Origin: Knufia peltigerae
Taxonomy: Eukaryota > Ascomycota > Eurotiomycetes > Chaetothyriales > Trichomeriaceae
Assembly (NCBI GenBank): GCA_030247855.1
Contig: JAPDRN010000045.1
Coordinates: forward strand, 124,001 to 188,000
DNA length: 64,000 nt
Direction: 5' to 3'
This document shows, one piece after another, positions 21,817-32,717 of the stretch; position 1 is the first letter of the stretch; every line of letters starts with the position of its first letter. Under the pieces are notes generated by a model. It searched no databases. It had not been told where the DNA came from and worked only from the letters and a program-made list of their open reading frames with translations. Both the position numbers and the translations under genes were made by a program.

Positions 21817-22463
21817 ATGTCGAGCTATCGCTCCATCAGCAGCAATGCATCGCGTCCTCCTCCACCTCCACCACCGCCGCCGCCTAAAAGAGATCCAGAT
21901 TTCCGCACTCGGAAGAACGTATCATTTGCCTGTGTAGGATGTAAGGAAGCTAGACGAAAGGTTCGTCGCGGGGGGCACAAGTTAATCTCACTTGCTCTCC
22001 CCGTGCAAGCTAATTTTGCGGACAGTGTATTGGCACACAGCCTTGCGATAGATGTGTTGAAAAGTCCCAGCAATGTATTTTCAATCAGGAGCAGGATGGC
22101 CGGCACAAGACCAAATTGAAACGCCAAATACAGGAGCACGAAACCCATAGTAATCTCCTCAATGACCTGCTCACGGCTCTGCGTGACAGTTCCGAGGAGG
22201 GGGTGGAGGAGACGGTATCTTTCATCCGGGACAATTCATCCCTAAGCGCCATAAGCCAGCATCTGCAAGAGAGGAGCCTGGCCATCCAATCGGGCCCAGT
22301 GTCAACCACTGAAACTGGGAACACATCTAGTTCAGCAGATAACGTGCGATCAACGGACAGCGAGCCTCGCGAGGACGGCGTGCCAAGGAACAACCCTGGC
22401 AGTAGGCCATTGGACGTCGACGGGCTCGTTGGAAGACAGCTTGATGACGGGTCGCCGCCATAA
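21817..22463 (+). CDS. short Zn(II)2Cys6 DNA-binding protein, possibly truncated
   Basis: Two exons: 21817-21960 and 22026-22463 (intron GTTCGT...CAG), coding for 193 aa. The spliced product has a perfect zinc cluster, Cys39-X2-Cys42-X6-Cys49-X5-Cys55-X2-Cys58-X6-Cys65, and the intron falls between Lys48 and Cys49. Before it is a run of ten prolines; after it come a basic linker and a coiled-coil helix (KTKLKRQIQEHETHSNLLND), then IRDNSSLSAISQHL, a segment found in full-length fungal regulators. The usual 400-500-residue middle homology region is missing: the frame stops at 22461-22463 after a Ser/Gly-rich tail. So this is either a short DNA-binding protein or the 5' part of a broken gene. 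The downstream plus strand has no long frame that could be spliced in. Confidence 0.68.
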
Positions 22464-23502
22464 AATGCGATAGAAGAAGGGAAATGCAAGTCTGCCTCTA
22501 CAGAGGTCAATTTGTGTGTTGGGGGAGGCTAACAGCACTTTGCAGGTCCCAGGCAGCATGATACAAAGACTGAATCTGTAACTGACCATCGATTGAAGCA
22601 TCGACCTTTGAGACGATGAAACCATGTAAAGCAAACAGAGTATTGCGAAAACGAGACCACTTAGCTTGTTGGATGTATATCGGGCTCTCGGCTCCAATCT
22701 GTGTGTCATGGAGTGCCAGCCTCGTAGCAAACTTGTTGCGTAGCAATCGCCAAGTGTTGACTGAATCGTAGAAATCGATTTCTCTGCATACTCGTTCTGA
22801 CGCACAGGTTTGCCGGATGTAGTTTATCAAGAAGGTAATGATTTTGTATACGGTACTTTGTACAGGTAGAGTTCTCTGGTTGCTACTCTGTACCTATAGA
22901 GCACCACTTTTGCGATAACAGCTGGAAAAGGAGACAAGCACGAAATCTTTCGAGGTTTGTTATGTCTGCCAAAATGTCATGTCTGACCAGGAGATACAGC
23001 GACAAACTCCACATAATAGGGGCTGGTTCTTCTTGTCAGGCACGGGTATTGTATGACTGTCTCTACCTAAACTTCCCCGTCATTTCTTCTCTTCTCCCCT
23101 TGCTCCAAGGATGCCCTTCCTCTACCAATATCACACCCAAAGAAATGATGATCCTCGGTATACAACATAGCATCCTCATCATAATACGACTCACTGGACA
23201 ACCCACAACTGCATCCTAAGTGTTTTTAGACCTCGGCATCTTGTCAGGGGACTGTTACAAGTATGATCAGCTTACCGCCATCCTGCCGTAGTCTTTCTGT
23301 CGAGAGCCTCGGTAGTTGCGCGCGCTGTGTAGCCCAACCCCACAGTTGACCATTGTCTGGAGAGCGAGTATTTGAACGAGTCCCCGGATTCTTGTAGACA
23401 AAATGCTGACCTAGATTTCTTTGCCATTTCAACAATCCGTTCTCTTCTTCCACCTTTCCCTTGACTTGATCTGTAGATTTGTCCTCGTCCCTACTGCTCA
23501 AG
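22464..23502. other. spacer upstream of nitronate monooxygenase, with minus-strand open stretch
   Basis: 1039 bp. The first half holds a minus-strand open stretch, listed separately. The second half should be the promoter of the nitronate monooxygenase gene; nothing specific seen. Confidence 0.4.
22507..22830 (-). pseudogene. unassigned minus-strand open fragment
   Basis: A 107-codon frame from the ATG at 22830 to a stop at 22507. Without an ATG the frame stays open to about 22979. The peptide (for example RVCREIDFYDSVNTWRLLRN and LFALHGFIVSKVDASIDGQL) is mixed alpha-helical in character and not low-complexity. It resembles no family I can name. It lies back to back with the truncated zinc-cluster gene, so a decayed or inverted gene remnant is possible. 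Equally it may be chance coding-like sequence. Function unknown. Confidence 0.25.
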
Positions 23503-24612
23503 ATGTCGTCCCCACCGCCTCTCACCACCCCGTTGACAAAGTTGCTGGGTATCAAATACCCAATCATGCTCGCTGGCATGGCTCGTACCTCAGGCGGTCC
23601 GCTCGCCGCAGCAGTGTCCAACGCCGGTGGCATAGGCACGATAGGTGGACTAGGGTATACACCAAAGCAGCTACAAGAGGTATTACACTGGCTCCCGTAC
23701 ACCTGCAACCAAGTGGCGGACGACTGACTCGCACAGATCATAGACGAACTGAAATCCAACCTGAGCGATCCCTCGCTCCCATTCGGCGTGGACCTGGCAC
23801 TTCCCCAGGTAGGTGGTAATGCCCGCAAGACGAACCACGACTACACACACGGCCAACTCGACGAGCTGATCGAAGTGACCATCCGTAACGGCGCAAAGAT
23901 CTTCGTGTCTGCGGTCGGCGTCCCGCCCGCCAGGACGATCAAACGCCTCCACGAAGCCGGAATCCTGGTTATGAACATGGTCGGTGCGCCAAAGCACGCC
24001 GAGAAGGCTCTCAAGGCGGGCGTGGACATCGTCTGCGCGCAGGGTACCGAGGGCGGCGGCCACACCGGCGACATCGCCAACAGCATCCTCATCCCCGCGG
24101 TGTGCGATGTCGCGAAGAGATACAAGTCGCCCCTGACGGGAGAGCCAGCGCTCGTGGTGGCCGCCGGTGGAATCTACGACGGGCGCAGTCTGGCGAGCAG
24201 TCTGATGCAAGGCGCCGTCGGAGTTTGGGTCGGCACGAGGTTCGTCGCGGCCGAAGAGAGTGGCGCGAGCAGATTGCACAAGGAGGCGGTGGTGAGTGCC
24301 GATTTCACAGACACCCTGCGCACGCTGGTCGTGAGTGGGCGGCCCCTGCGGTGTAGGATGAACGAGTACGTGAAGAAGTGGGAAGATCAGCCTGAGCGAA
24401 TCCGGGACTTGACAGAAAAGGGCATCGTACCCATGCAGTACGACCTGGAACAAGAGAATGAGATTGACATGCCGTTCCTAATGGGGCAGGTCGCGGCCAT
24501 CATCAAGGACGTCAAGCCGGCCAGGGCGATCGTCGAGGAAATGGTCTCTCAGGCCGAAGACATGCTGAGGTTAGGAAGCTCATATATCGGGGGTCCGCGA
24601 AGTAGACTATAG
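23503..24612 (+). CDS. nitronate monooxygenase (2-nitropropane dioxygenase family)
   Basis: Two exons: 23503-23679 and 23737-24612 (intron GTATTA...CAG), coding for 350 aa. A FMN-binding TIM barrel is visible: TKLLGIKYPIMLAGMAR at the start, SNAGGIGTIGGLGYTP, then AGVDIVCAQGTEGGGHTGDI (phosphate-binding and catalytic loop, with the conserved GGHTG), ALVVAAGGIYDGRSLASSLM and GAVGVWVGTRFVAAEES. These are the diagnostic motifs of class I nitronate monooxygenases, which oxidise propionate-3-nitronate or alkyl nitronates. The class I His is within EGGGHTG. The protein has no obvious targeting signal. The upstream in-frame TTG at 23479 is not taken as a start. The physiological substrate in this fungus is not known. 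Confidence 0.9.
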
Positions 24613-24784
24613 GGACACTCGGTGCTTGGGTGCTTGGTCAGGGACAATTGGATTCATACAGATACACTGATCGCCATTCAAGCTATGGGCGGGCGCAACA
24701 AAGCATCCTTTACAGTAAGAACGACCCTGATGCGAATATGTAATGCACCACCAAAAATACCAACGCAGCTGCGCCAGGCTACCT

Positions 24785-26282
24785 TTAATGTTGGGCGCCG
24801 TTAACCAAGGCGGCTGCTTTCTGGCCATTAGCTTTGTTTGCCACCATCTCTGGCGGAGGCACCGGTCCAAATACAGGCTTCGTGATTTCGGCGGCCGATT
24901 CTTCCTCGTCTTCGTAACTAATATCGTCGTCTTCTTCGTCTTCGTCACCATACCCTTCCTCGTCCTCCTCGTCGTACTCACTGGACTCGACAAGCTCTTG
25001 CTGCACAGGCGGACCGCGGCCTTGCTCTTGCATACTCTTGATGATGTTTCGCATCTGGGTTTCCTGCTTTCTAAGCCGTTCCAGATCCTCCTTGTCTCGA
25101 GTTCGCTCCTCGGCCATCTCAAGGATATTGCGATTCGTCTGGTCATGCTTCCTAGTCAACGTGGCATTCTCCTTTTCGAGTCGCTTCGTCTTCTTGGACA
25201 TTTCTTCCATCTCTCGCCTAAATGTCATGAACAGCTCATTGCTGTTGTTGAGCGTGTCTTCCACCTGCTGCATTGTGAGCAAGATTTCAGCCATTTGTAT
25301 CGACAAAATAAAGGAGGGCTTGGGGGAGGGGGACTGCAAACTAACCTGCTTGAATTTCTCGACGTAGATGTTGAGCTGGCTGCGCAACTCCGCTTCTGTA
25401 TGGGAAAACGTAGAAACCTGATTAGTGAGCTGCCGGCACCGTCCAGCTTCTGCATCGGCTCTTCGACGTTCGACCTCGTGCTTTGCTTGTAGATGAGCGA
25501 TTTCAGCGTCTTTATGTCGAAGTATTGCTTTGAAATGCAGCTCTCGGATTTCTGCTTGATCTGCCAGTACTTTGCACCGCGTCCTGAATCTGTTAAACGT
25601 ATAGTCAGTATCCTTGTCTCTTGAATGATTCTCATGCAACATACAGTTCGTCCAACTCAAGATGCAGATTCTCAGAATGTGTACCCGGCTTAGAGTTCAT
25701 CACTTCTTGAACGTCGTACAACATCTGATCGAGTCTGTCATTGATATTTTCGCGGGCCCGTTTGTCTGTCTCTTCAAGTTTCTTGTTCTCGTCCTTGAGT
25801 TTCTTGTTTTCCTTCGTCAATTCTCGGCAAAGCTTTTCTAGTTTGTCCTTCATTGTTGCGGTCTTGCTATGCTCAGACTTTGACTTCTCCTGGTCTTTTT
25901 GAAGTTGATCTGCGCGCTTTTTGGTCCGTTGGTATTCTCGGTTCATCTTCTCCATGTCTCGCAAAAGCTCTTCATATTTTCTTTTCGCAAGCTCGAGCTG
26001 TCCAGAATGTCCTTCTACGCTATTGATCAACTCGTTGAGATCTCGTTGAGCCTTCTTGACTTCTCGGTCAACTTCTGCTTGTTGGCTCTTCTCTCCAGCC
26101 TTTTCTTGTTCAAGCTGTGATAATCGTGCCTGGATCAATTTCGCATTCTCTTCCGCACTCAATTGTTTGTCCTTCTTCGGTTTGGCCTTCTTGCCCGTAG
26201 CCGCTGGCGGGGGCAGATCCTGCATGTCGCCATTTGTTACCGTCGTTGTCTGGGAGATCGGGCTCTGAGCAATGGTAGCCAT
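24785..26282 (-). CDS. taxilin-family coiled-coil protein
   Basis: Three exons: 26282-25645, 25589-25346 and 25264-24785, coding for 453 aa. The N-terminus (MATIAQSPISQTTTVTNGD) is disordered. From about residue 40 to 360 the sequence is almost continuous heptad coiled coil rich in Lys, Glu and Gln. Taxilin landmarks are LRRD-like LLRDMEKMNREYQRTKKRAD, FRTRCKVLADQAEIRELHF, YVEKFKQVEDTLNNSNELFM and TFRREMEEMSKKTKRLEKEN. Taxilins bind syntaxins and the translation-linked NAC complex in animals; the fungal role is little studied. The C-terminus has a long acidic run (EYDEEDEEGYGDEDEEDDD). The second intron (25345-25265, 81 nt) has no in-frame stop, so a retained form would add 27 residues. I treat it as an intron because its removal restores family spacing. 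Confidence 0.85.
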
Positions 26283-26952
26283 ATGAGATATCTCTGACGA
26301 TCGCCTGTTCTTCGAACTCCGGGGCTCTTTCAGAGCCAACAACTATCAATGTAACGTGTAGATGAGGGACTTTCCCCGTACATCTGAGAGCGCAGGTAGA
26401 GTCCGTTGGGGCAGATGAAGTCGTTCAATTGCTGTCTTTGCGCGGCTAGGGCGGTGGAATATGTCTGCTTGGAGTTAGGATGCTTGAAGCAAATGCTAAG
26501 GGCCTAAGATAGCAGAGTTGAGAGTCAATATCAACGTCCGGGAATCGAAGTGGTGGAGAGGAAACGCAGATCTTTGCTCAGGGCCAAGCCCATTCGTACA
26601 ATGCGCAACAGGGCGGTTTAGACGGAATCTGGTAAGAGAAATGCTTTGCGAACAATAATGCCACCCGAGTTCAAGTATTACTGTATGTTGTTATCGTTCA
26701 CTACAAGAGGTACACCGAGTTATTGAATTGATTGAACAACGAAGACCTGGTGAGGCAACTTCGAGGACTGCACGTGATTACGTTGGCATATATGAGTAAA
26801 ATCTATTACCTCTACATCTGCCTTGGTCCATCTGCCATTTTCACCTATTGACAGGAAGAATTGCCCGTTCACTCACCTTCAATCAGCCGACGAGACAACG
26901 GTCGTACTCCCTTCCGGAATTTGTCCTCGGTACGAAAGCAGCACGAACTGTC
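26283..26952. promoter_or_regulatory. divergent spacer taxilin / CYM1
   Basis: 670 bp between start codons. The taxilin frame continues open to 26342 and the CYM1 frame to 26848, but neither stretch begins with ATG. No other feature recognised. Confidence 0.4.
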
Positions 26953-29900
26953 ATGCTCAGGCATGGTGCGATTCGCCATGGCCTCCAGACCTGCGCCCGA
27001 CGAACTGCACCTAATACCAGAATATGTTGGAATGGACCACACAGCAGAAAAGGATATGCTTCGGTAACAGATTTGTCGGCATACCCAAAACCGGGAGAGA
27101 GCATACAAGGATTCACCTTGAAAGAGATCAAGTATGTTCCAGAATTACACTTGACGGCACTACGATTAGAACATGACAAAACAAAAGCAGAATATCTGCA
27201 TGTGGCTAGAGATGACAAGAACAATGTTTTTGCCATCAATTTCAAGACAAACCCCACGGATAGAACAGGCTTGCCTCATATACTGGAGCATGTTACCTTA
27301 TGTGGAAGCGAAAAATATCCAGTTCGAGATCCTTTTTTCAAGATGATGCCCCGGTCTCTGTCCAATTTCATGAATGCTTTCACCTCCTCCGACTACACAT
27401 CCTATCCTTTTGCGACTACAAACGCGACAGACTACCAGAATCTGTCCTCAGTCTACCTCGACGCCACGTTGCATCCACTACTCAAGCGGACTGATTTCTT
27501 ACAAGAAGGATGGCGGCTTGGACCAGAAGATCCTCGCGGACCCGCTACAGAGGAGAACGTCATCTTCAAGGGTGTCGTATATAACGAGATGAAGGGTCAG
27601 ATGTCTGATGCGAGCTATTTGTTCTACATTAGATTTAGAGAACATCTATTTCCATCTTTACACAACTCTGGTGGCGATCCAGAGGTAATGACTAACCTCA
27701 CTTACGAACAGCTTGTTGACTTCTCCCGACAACATTACCATCCAAGCAATGCAAAGATCTTTTCTTATGGCAATCTTAGTCTTGCCGAGCATCTTCAACA
27801 AGTCGACGAGACGCTATCGAAATTCGAGCAGTCATCGCCAGATTCTGAAATCAAGTTACCAATTGATTTTTCCCGTGGCCCTCTTACCTTCGAAGTCTCT
27901 GGGCCCCTTGATACGATGCAACCGACAGACCGTCAGTATAAGTCTTCAATAACCTGGCTTGGGTGCCAGGCCTCCGATATCGTCGAGACTTTTTCCGTTA
28001 GTATCATGATGTCGCTTTTGATGAATGGATATGGCTCGCCGCTCTACCAGGGTTTGATCGAGTCGGGACTGGGAACCAACTTCAGTCCCAACTCCGGGTA
28101 CGATAGTTCGACCAAAGTCGGCACTTTCTCGATCGGTCTCGATGGGATGAAGGCAGAGGATACTGCTGGCTTGAAGGACACGATCCAGAGTATACTCAGA
28201 GATAAGGCACATGAAGCATTCCTACCTCATAAAATTGAAGGCTATATGCACCAGTTAGAGCTCAGTCTCAAACATAAAACAGCCAATTTTGGAATGGGTC
28301 TTTTGGAGAAGACTCTGGCTGGTTGGTTCAATGGTGTCAATCCGATGGACGGCCTCGCTTGGAATGAAATCATTGATGCCTTCAAGCTACGATTGCGAGA
28401 TGAAAAGTATCTTGAAAACCTTGTACAGAAATATTTCATGAACGACAAATGCATGCAATTCACAATGACACCATCTGAGAATTATGGACAGGCTCTGGAA
28501 ACGCAAGAGGAGGAACGGAGAAGATCTGTCCTAGAAGAATTTAAAAAGAATGCAACCTCGCCAGAGGCAGCCATTGCCGAGCTGGGTAAACAAGAGTTAC
28601 AGCTGCTCGAAGAACAAGAGTCCGCCCAATCCAAGAATCTCGAGTCGTTGCCTACACTCCGTGTGAGTGATATCGCACGGGAGAAGGAGAGGAAACCACG
28701 CTACCAGTCAAAGATTGGCGATGTCAACTGTCTTTGGCGTGAGACAACTACAAATGGGATTAGCTACTTCCAGGCAAAACATGTGCTGAAGAATCTTCCT
28801 GAAGATCTGAGATTGTTGATGCCACTGTTCACCGAGTCCCTGATGCGACTGGGTACCAAGAGCAAATCCGTTGGGGACCTTGAGGCTGAGATTCTACTTA
28901 AGACTGGTGGCATCTCCATTTCTCCCTTCACGGCCCCAGAACCCTGGAGCTTAGACAAATACAACGAAGGTTTGATTGTCAGTGGTCATGCCCTAGACAG
29001 AAATGTCCCAGCTATGTTTGACCTGATTCGCACACTGTTATTGGAGATTGATTTCAAGAACCCCAAGGTTGTTGCTGCTGTACAGGAACTTCTGGAATCA
29101 AAAACCTCGGGCGCTTTGGATGCAGTGGCAGAGAGTGGTCACCACTTTGCTATAACAAGTGCCGCCGCTGCTCTTACTCGTCGAGGCACTCTCCAGGATC
29201 AACTGTCAGGATTAACTCAAATAGAGGCTACGGCTCGAACGTTGAGTGCTGCACGCAAGGATCCAAAAAGCCTTCAGGAAGTCATCGAGAAACTGCAAAG
29301 GATTCAATCTTTTGCCATTCTTAACTCGCCTGATCTATCGATGCGTCTGGTATGCGAGCCTGAGTCAGTATCTGCCAACCGCTCTGTGATTGAAGCCTTC
29401 CTGGCGGAGCTCCCACAAGGTCAGGCAAATATTGCAAACTCTAGCTCGTCCACTGTCGTATCAGGATCTTCACTTTCAAGGAGAGCTTTTTTCAACCTAC
29501 CTTTTCAGGTATCATATACTGGCAGCTGCCTGCAAACGGCACCCTACTCCTCACCCGACAAAGCACCTCTGACCATTCTCGGTCAGCTCCTGGTTCACAA
29601 TTTCTTGCATCCTGAAGTGAGAGAGAAAGGCGGTGCATATGGTGCTTCGGCGAGTGCAAGTCCAATCAGCGGTCTTTTCACCATGTCTTCGTACCGAGAT
29701 CCTAATCCTCGGAACTCTCTCCAAGTCTTCAAACGAGCTGGAGATTATGCTCGCGACAAGGTTTGGAGCAATCGAGAGCTGGAGGAAAGCAAACTCAGCA
29801 TCTTTCAAGGTATTGATGCTCCCAGCAGCGTCAGCAGCGAGGCCAGTAAAGAATTCATGTATGGCATAACAGAAGACATGGATCAGAAATCACGGGAGAA

Positions 29901-30063
29901 CTTGCTCGATGTTACCAAGGAAGATGTCCAACGAGTTGCCCAGAAGTACCTGGTTGAGCTTTCTCCCGAACTGAGATCTACCTGTATTCTTGGGGAGAAG
30001 AAGGACTGGTTCGAACAAGATCCAGAGCGATGGCAGGAGAAAAGCCTACAGATGGCCGCATAG
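26953..30063 (+). CDS. CYM1: mitochondrial presequence protease (PreP, M16C)
   Basis: One exon, 1036 aa from the first ATG at 26953; the frame is open further upstream but without ATG. The N-terminus (MLRHGAIRHGLQTCARRTAP) is Arg-rich, free of acidic residues and fits a matrix-targeting presequence. The inverted zinc motif HILEH (His109, Glu112, His113) is followed by the family signature VTLCGSEKYPVRDPFFKMM and NAFTSSDYTSYPFAT, with the distal Glu in VVYNEMKGQMSD. A middle linker helix region (LEEFKKNATSPEAAIAELGK) and the C-terminal half with EVREKGGAYGASA (the Arg-Tyr pair region) are intact. PreP degrades cleaved presequences and other short peptides in the matrix. Length matches the fungal family. 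Confidence 0.95.
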   Translation: MLRHGAIRHGLQTCARRTAPNTRICWNGPHSRKGYASVTDLSAYPKPGESIQGFTLKEIKYVPELHLTALRLEHDKTKAEYLHVARDDKNNVFAINFKTNPTDRTGLPHILEHVTLCGSEKYPVRDPFFKMMPRSLSNFMNAFTSSDYTSYPFATTNATDYQNLSSVYLDATLHPLLKRTDFLQEGWRLGPEDPRGPATEENVIFKGVVYNEMKGQMSDASYLFYIRFREHLFPSLHNSGGDPEVMTNLTYEQLVDFSRQHYHPSNAKIFSYGNLSLAEHLQQVDETLSKFEQSSPDSEIKLPIDFSRGPLTFEVSGPLDTMQPTDRQYKSSITWLGCQASDIVETFSVSIMMSLLMNGYGSPLYQGLIESGLGTNFSPNSGYDSSTKVGTFSIGLDGMKAEDTAGLKDTIQSILRDKAHEAFLPHKIEGYMHQLELSLKHKTANFGMGLLEKTLAGWFNGVNPMDGLAWNEIIDAFKLRLRDEKYLENLVQKYFMNDKCMQFTMTPSENYGQALETQEEERRRSVLEEFKKNATSPEAAIAELGKQELQLLEEQESAQSKNLESLPTLRVSDIAREKERKPRYQSKIGDVNCLWRETTTNGISYFQAKHVLKNLPEDLRLLMPLFTESLMRLGTKSKSVGDLEAEILLKTGGISISPFTAPEPWSLDKYNEGLIVSGHALDRNVPAMFDLIRTLLLEIDFKNPKVVAAVQELLESKTSGALDAVAESGHHFAITSAAAALTRRGTLQDQLSGLTQIEATARTLSAARKDPKSLQEVIEKLQRIQSFAILNSPDLSMRLVCEPESVSANRSVIEAFLAELPQGQANIANSSSSTVVSGSSLSRRAFFNLPFQVSYTGSCLQTAPYSSPDKAPLTILGQLLVHNFLHPEVREKGGAYGASASASPISGLFTMSSYRDPNPRNSLQVFKRAGDYARDKVWSNRELEESKLSIFQGIDAPSSVSSEASKEFMYGITEDMDQKSRENLLDVTKEDVQRVAQKYLVELSPELRSTCILGEKKDWFEQDPERWQEKSLQMAA

Positions 30064-30874
30064 TTCGTGAGTGTTGTACAAAATGGCTGTATATTAATTT
30101 CCACTCCAGCACAGATACCCCATATATACCTGTTACCATTTTTTTCATACCCTTGTCGAGCTTATTACCCTTCCATTGCATTGTTTCCAACAGCGCGACT
30201 CGAACAGAACATACGTCTCCGGCTTCAGTCATGCCATAGTCGGAGATCACAAGTCACGAATGCCTTTGAGCATTTCCCGCGCAAGATCGAGGAAAGCCTG
30301 TCTTGCTCTTTCACGACAAACTCATCCTCGGATGATGTTTGGCTGAAGGAGTCTTGCTGGTTTGTTACATACCTATTTCAGACCTGTTTTTCTTTGAGAT
30401 CAAGGACTAGCAGACTAGAGGTGTGCGTACATATAACGAATGCTTCTTGAGCACTCTACCCATGTTGGGTTGCTGAAATGACAACCACGTAAAAGGTCCA
30501 GGTTGGTATCGAGATCTCGATGTGCTGTTGACCTTGCAAATTCTGTCAATGTTATGATGCGATCGAGTGTAAGCAGGCGCATCCTTTCTCGGTGCTCCCA
30601 ATGCCATGTCAGTTTCCATCATGATTTACGTGTCATGCTTGGTTCGATTCGATCAGTGGCAAGAGCAGTGGCTTCACTTGCTCAAGCCGCATTCACCTTT
30701 GCCTTCAGGCCGATACCATTTGCCTCGTTTGACTTTGTCCTTGACTGTTCTATCTCCCTGTCAATTCCAACGGCTCCAATTATGGATTTCGAACGAGTCT
30801 ACGTGATTTGCGCGCTGCTGTTCTCAATCCCTTTTATCTCGCTTCTCCTAATCCGAACGTATTCTAGATTTGAA
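30064..30874. other. spacer CYM1 to BTB gene
   Basis: 811 bp, tandem orientation. In-frame sequence upstream of the BTB start encodes hydrophobic residues (near 30780-30870), but these do not fit the BTB domain layout, so I treat them as leader DNA. No other gene seen. Confidence 0.4.
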
Positions 30875-32366
30875 ATGTCTAATGACAAGACGCAATATCC
30901 GCGCCTGGTTGAGATGCAGATGCATGGTTTGAGCGGCTGGGTGCAGTATTCTTCAAACTCTCTCATCTCTCATCGTCAACTAAAGCCATACTGACCTCTA
31001 TTCAGCTTCGTCTCCGAACTTTACAGAGCAGAACACCCTGGCTTGACGATTATCGTCGGAGAATACAGTTGGAAAATTCATGCCCAGGAACTACGTTCCG
31101 TATCTAAGTTCTTCGAGAGAATACTTCCTCGTGCGCCCGAGGTATGCTAGCCTCAACGATGAACCCTGAATTCTGTTGTTCTGATGATTAAAGTCCCTAC
31201 TTCAGGCTGCTTCAATCACTTTACGCGACGAAAGCCCCGTTATCATCGCCTATCTTGTTCTGTGGCTCTACACGCGCCAATACTACGAACTCAAGGCTGT
31301 GGCCTCCCAAGACTTGATGCTCCCAACAATCCAGAGCATCATGACCCTAGGACGAGATGCGAATTCAGGAGACTGCGGCCCGATGCTTGGTCAATATAGT
31401 ACGGAAGAGCCTGACTCCCTCCACGCACAGATGTACTGGCTCACGGATAGATATGAGATCAGCGAACTCAGAGATGATGTTGTGTCCATGATCAAAGATC
31501 ATTTGAGCCGACTTCCGCATGCCCTTGTACCGACCTTGAAGCATCTACTCGGCCTGTCGATATCTTCTGCCGGCGTCATACCAGTGAGATCACGATGTGC
31601 GCTGACCACAAAGGCGCCTCAACGTCAGGCCTCCGATGCCTCTGGGCTTGTCGACTGCCCAGATGGAAGTCCAAGCTCGCCTACACCCAGCGACACTGCT
31701 ATCCAGCCCGACAGGACGGATGTACTAGCAATGGTTGTTGCCTCTGGGCGGTCAGGTCGAATAGACAGCGCGGGAGGGCTCAGTATCAATCCCGAAGACG
31801 ACGCTGATCTATGGTCTGTCCTGGTGGGCAGAAGCAGCGAATATGTATTGCAGCACGCTGACGATACCGCGTTCGTGGCGACCATGCAGAGCAAGCCATC
31901 CTTTCAATGGGCCGTTCTACAACGGGTCGCAAAGGGACATGTCAAAATGCAAGGTGAAGTTACGACATGGCGGAATAAGGCTGTGGAGTTGCAAGCCGAG
32001 GTCGGGGACTTGCAATACGAAGTCGTCAAGCTACAAGCTGGGGTGAAGCATTGGCCAAAAGTAGTCAGCAAATGGCGAGCTGAAGTCGAGGAATGGAAAA
32101 TTGAAACCCAAAGATGTCGAAGTGAAATTAGAGAATTATGCGATGCACTCGAAGTCGACCAATCTCGAAACACGGCCGGCCCAACGAGGTCGAGGTCTTC
32201 CAAATGGTCGACAAGAAGAAGAAGACACGAGCGACAAGAGCCCCTCGCGAACCGTGTCTCAACCAAAAGACATGGGTATACTAGGAAGTTCTTCTCGACG
32301 ACGGCTAAGAGGGTCTCAATCACGCAACTCTTCATCGTCTTGAGGACAGGAATTCACTCGACTTGA
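30875..32366 (+). CDS. BTB/POZ-domain protein with C-terminal coiled coil
   Basis: Three exons: 30875-30945, 31006-31141 and 31206-32366 (donors GTATTC and GTATGC, acceptors TTCAG), coding for 455 aa. The spliced N-terminus gives a BTB-like fold: GLTIIVGEYSWKIHAQELRS (strand-strand-helix with the His-Lys pair), SKFFERILPRA, ITLRDESPVIIAYLVLWLYT. After a Ser/Pro-rich linker a coiled coil runs through about residues 320-400 (EVTTWRNKAVELQAEVGDLQ and on), followed by a basic Arg/Lys tail that could be a nuclear signal. Stand-alone fungal BTB proteins of this kind are numerous and poorly studied; some bind Cul3. The domain call is from fold pattern, not from a specific named family. An upstream in-frame extension (to about 30779) would add a membrane-like helix and cannot be excluded. 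Confidence 0.68.
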
Positions 32367-32717
32367 AAGGAATCATGAATTCATGTGGCATAATAAACAT
32401 CAAAAGTTGAGGCATATTCATTGAGACCCGACAGACTCCGTTGGCCTAGACTGATTATGAGACATCTTTGTACACATTTGGGACGCCAGAACGCTCATCG
32501 CATCTTATAACTCGCTTCATGTTCCCCCGGGCTCAGAGGCCTGAATCCAAACAAGACGACTCGATAACCAAACCAAAGACTTTTTTTGTACATTGCGTGA
32601 TCCCAACTCATGTGGATGGACGGTTCCATGTTCATTAAAAACGGAGAGAAGAGTCTGTGTGTGCTGTCGTTTCATTAGTACTCCCCGTAAAAATCATTGT
32701 CATAGCCACCAGGATTC
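32367..32717. other. convergent spacer BTB gene / MDM31
   Basis: 351 bp of 3' flanks between converging genes. Nothing recognised. Confidence 0.4.

Noticed and set aside
23683..24453. 256-aa antisense ORF inside the nitronate monooxygenase
   Set aside because: Fully explained by the conserved TIM-barrel frame on the plus strand.
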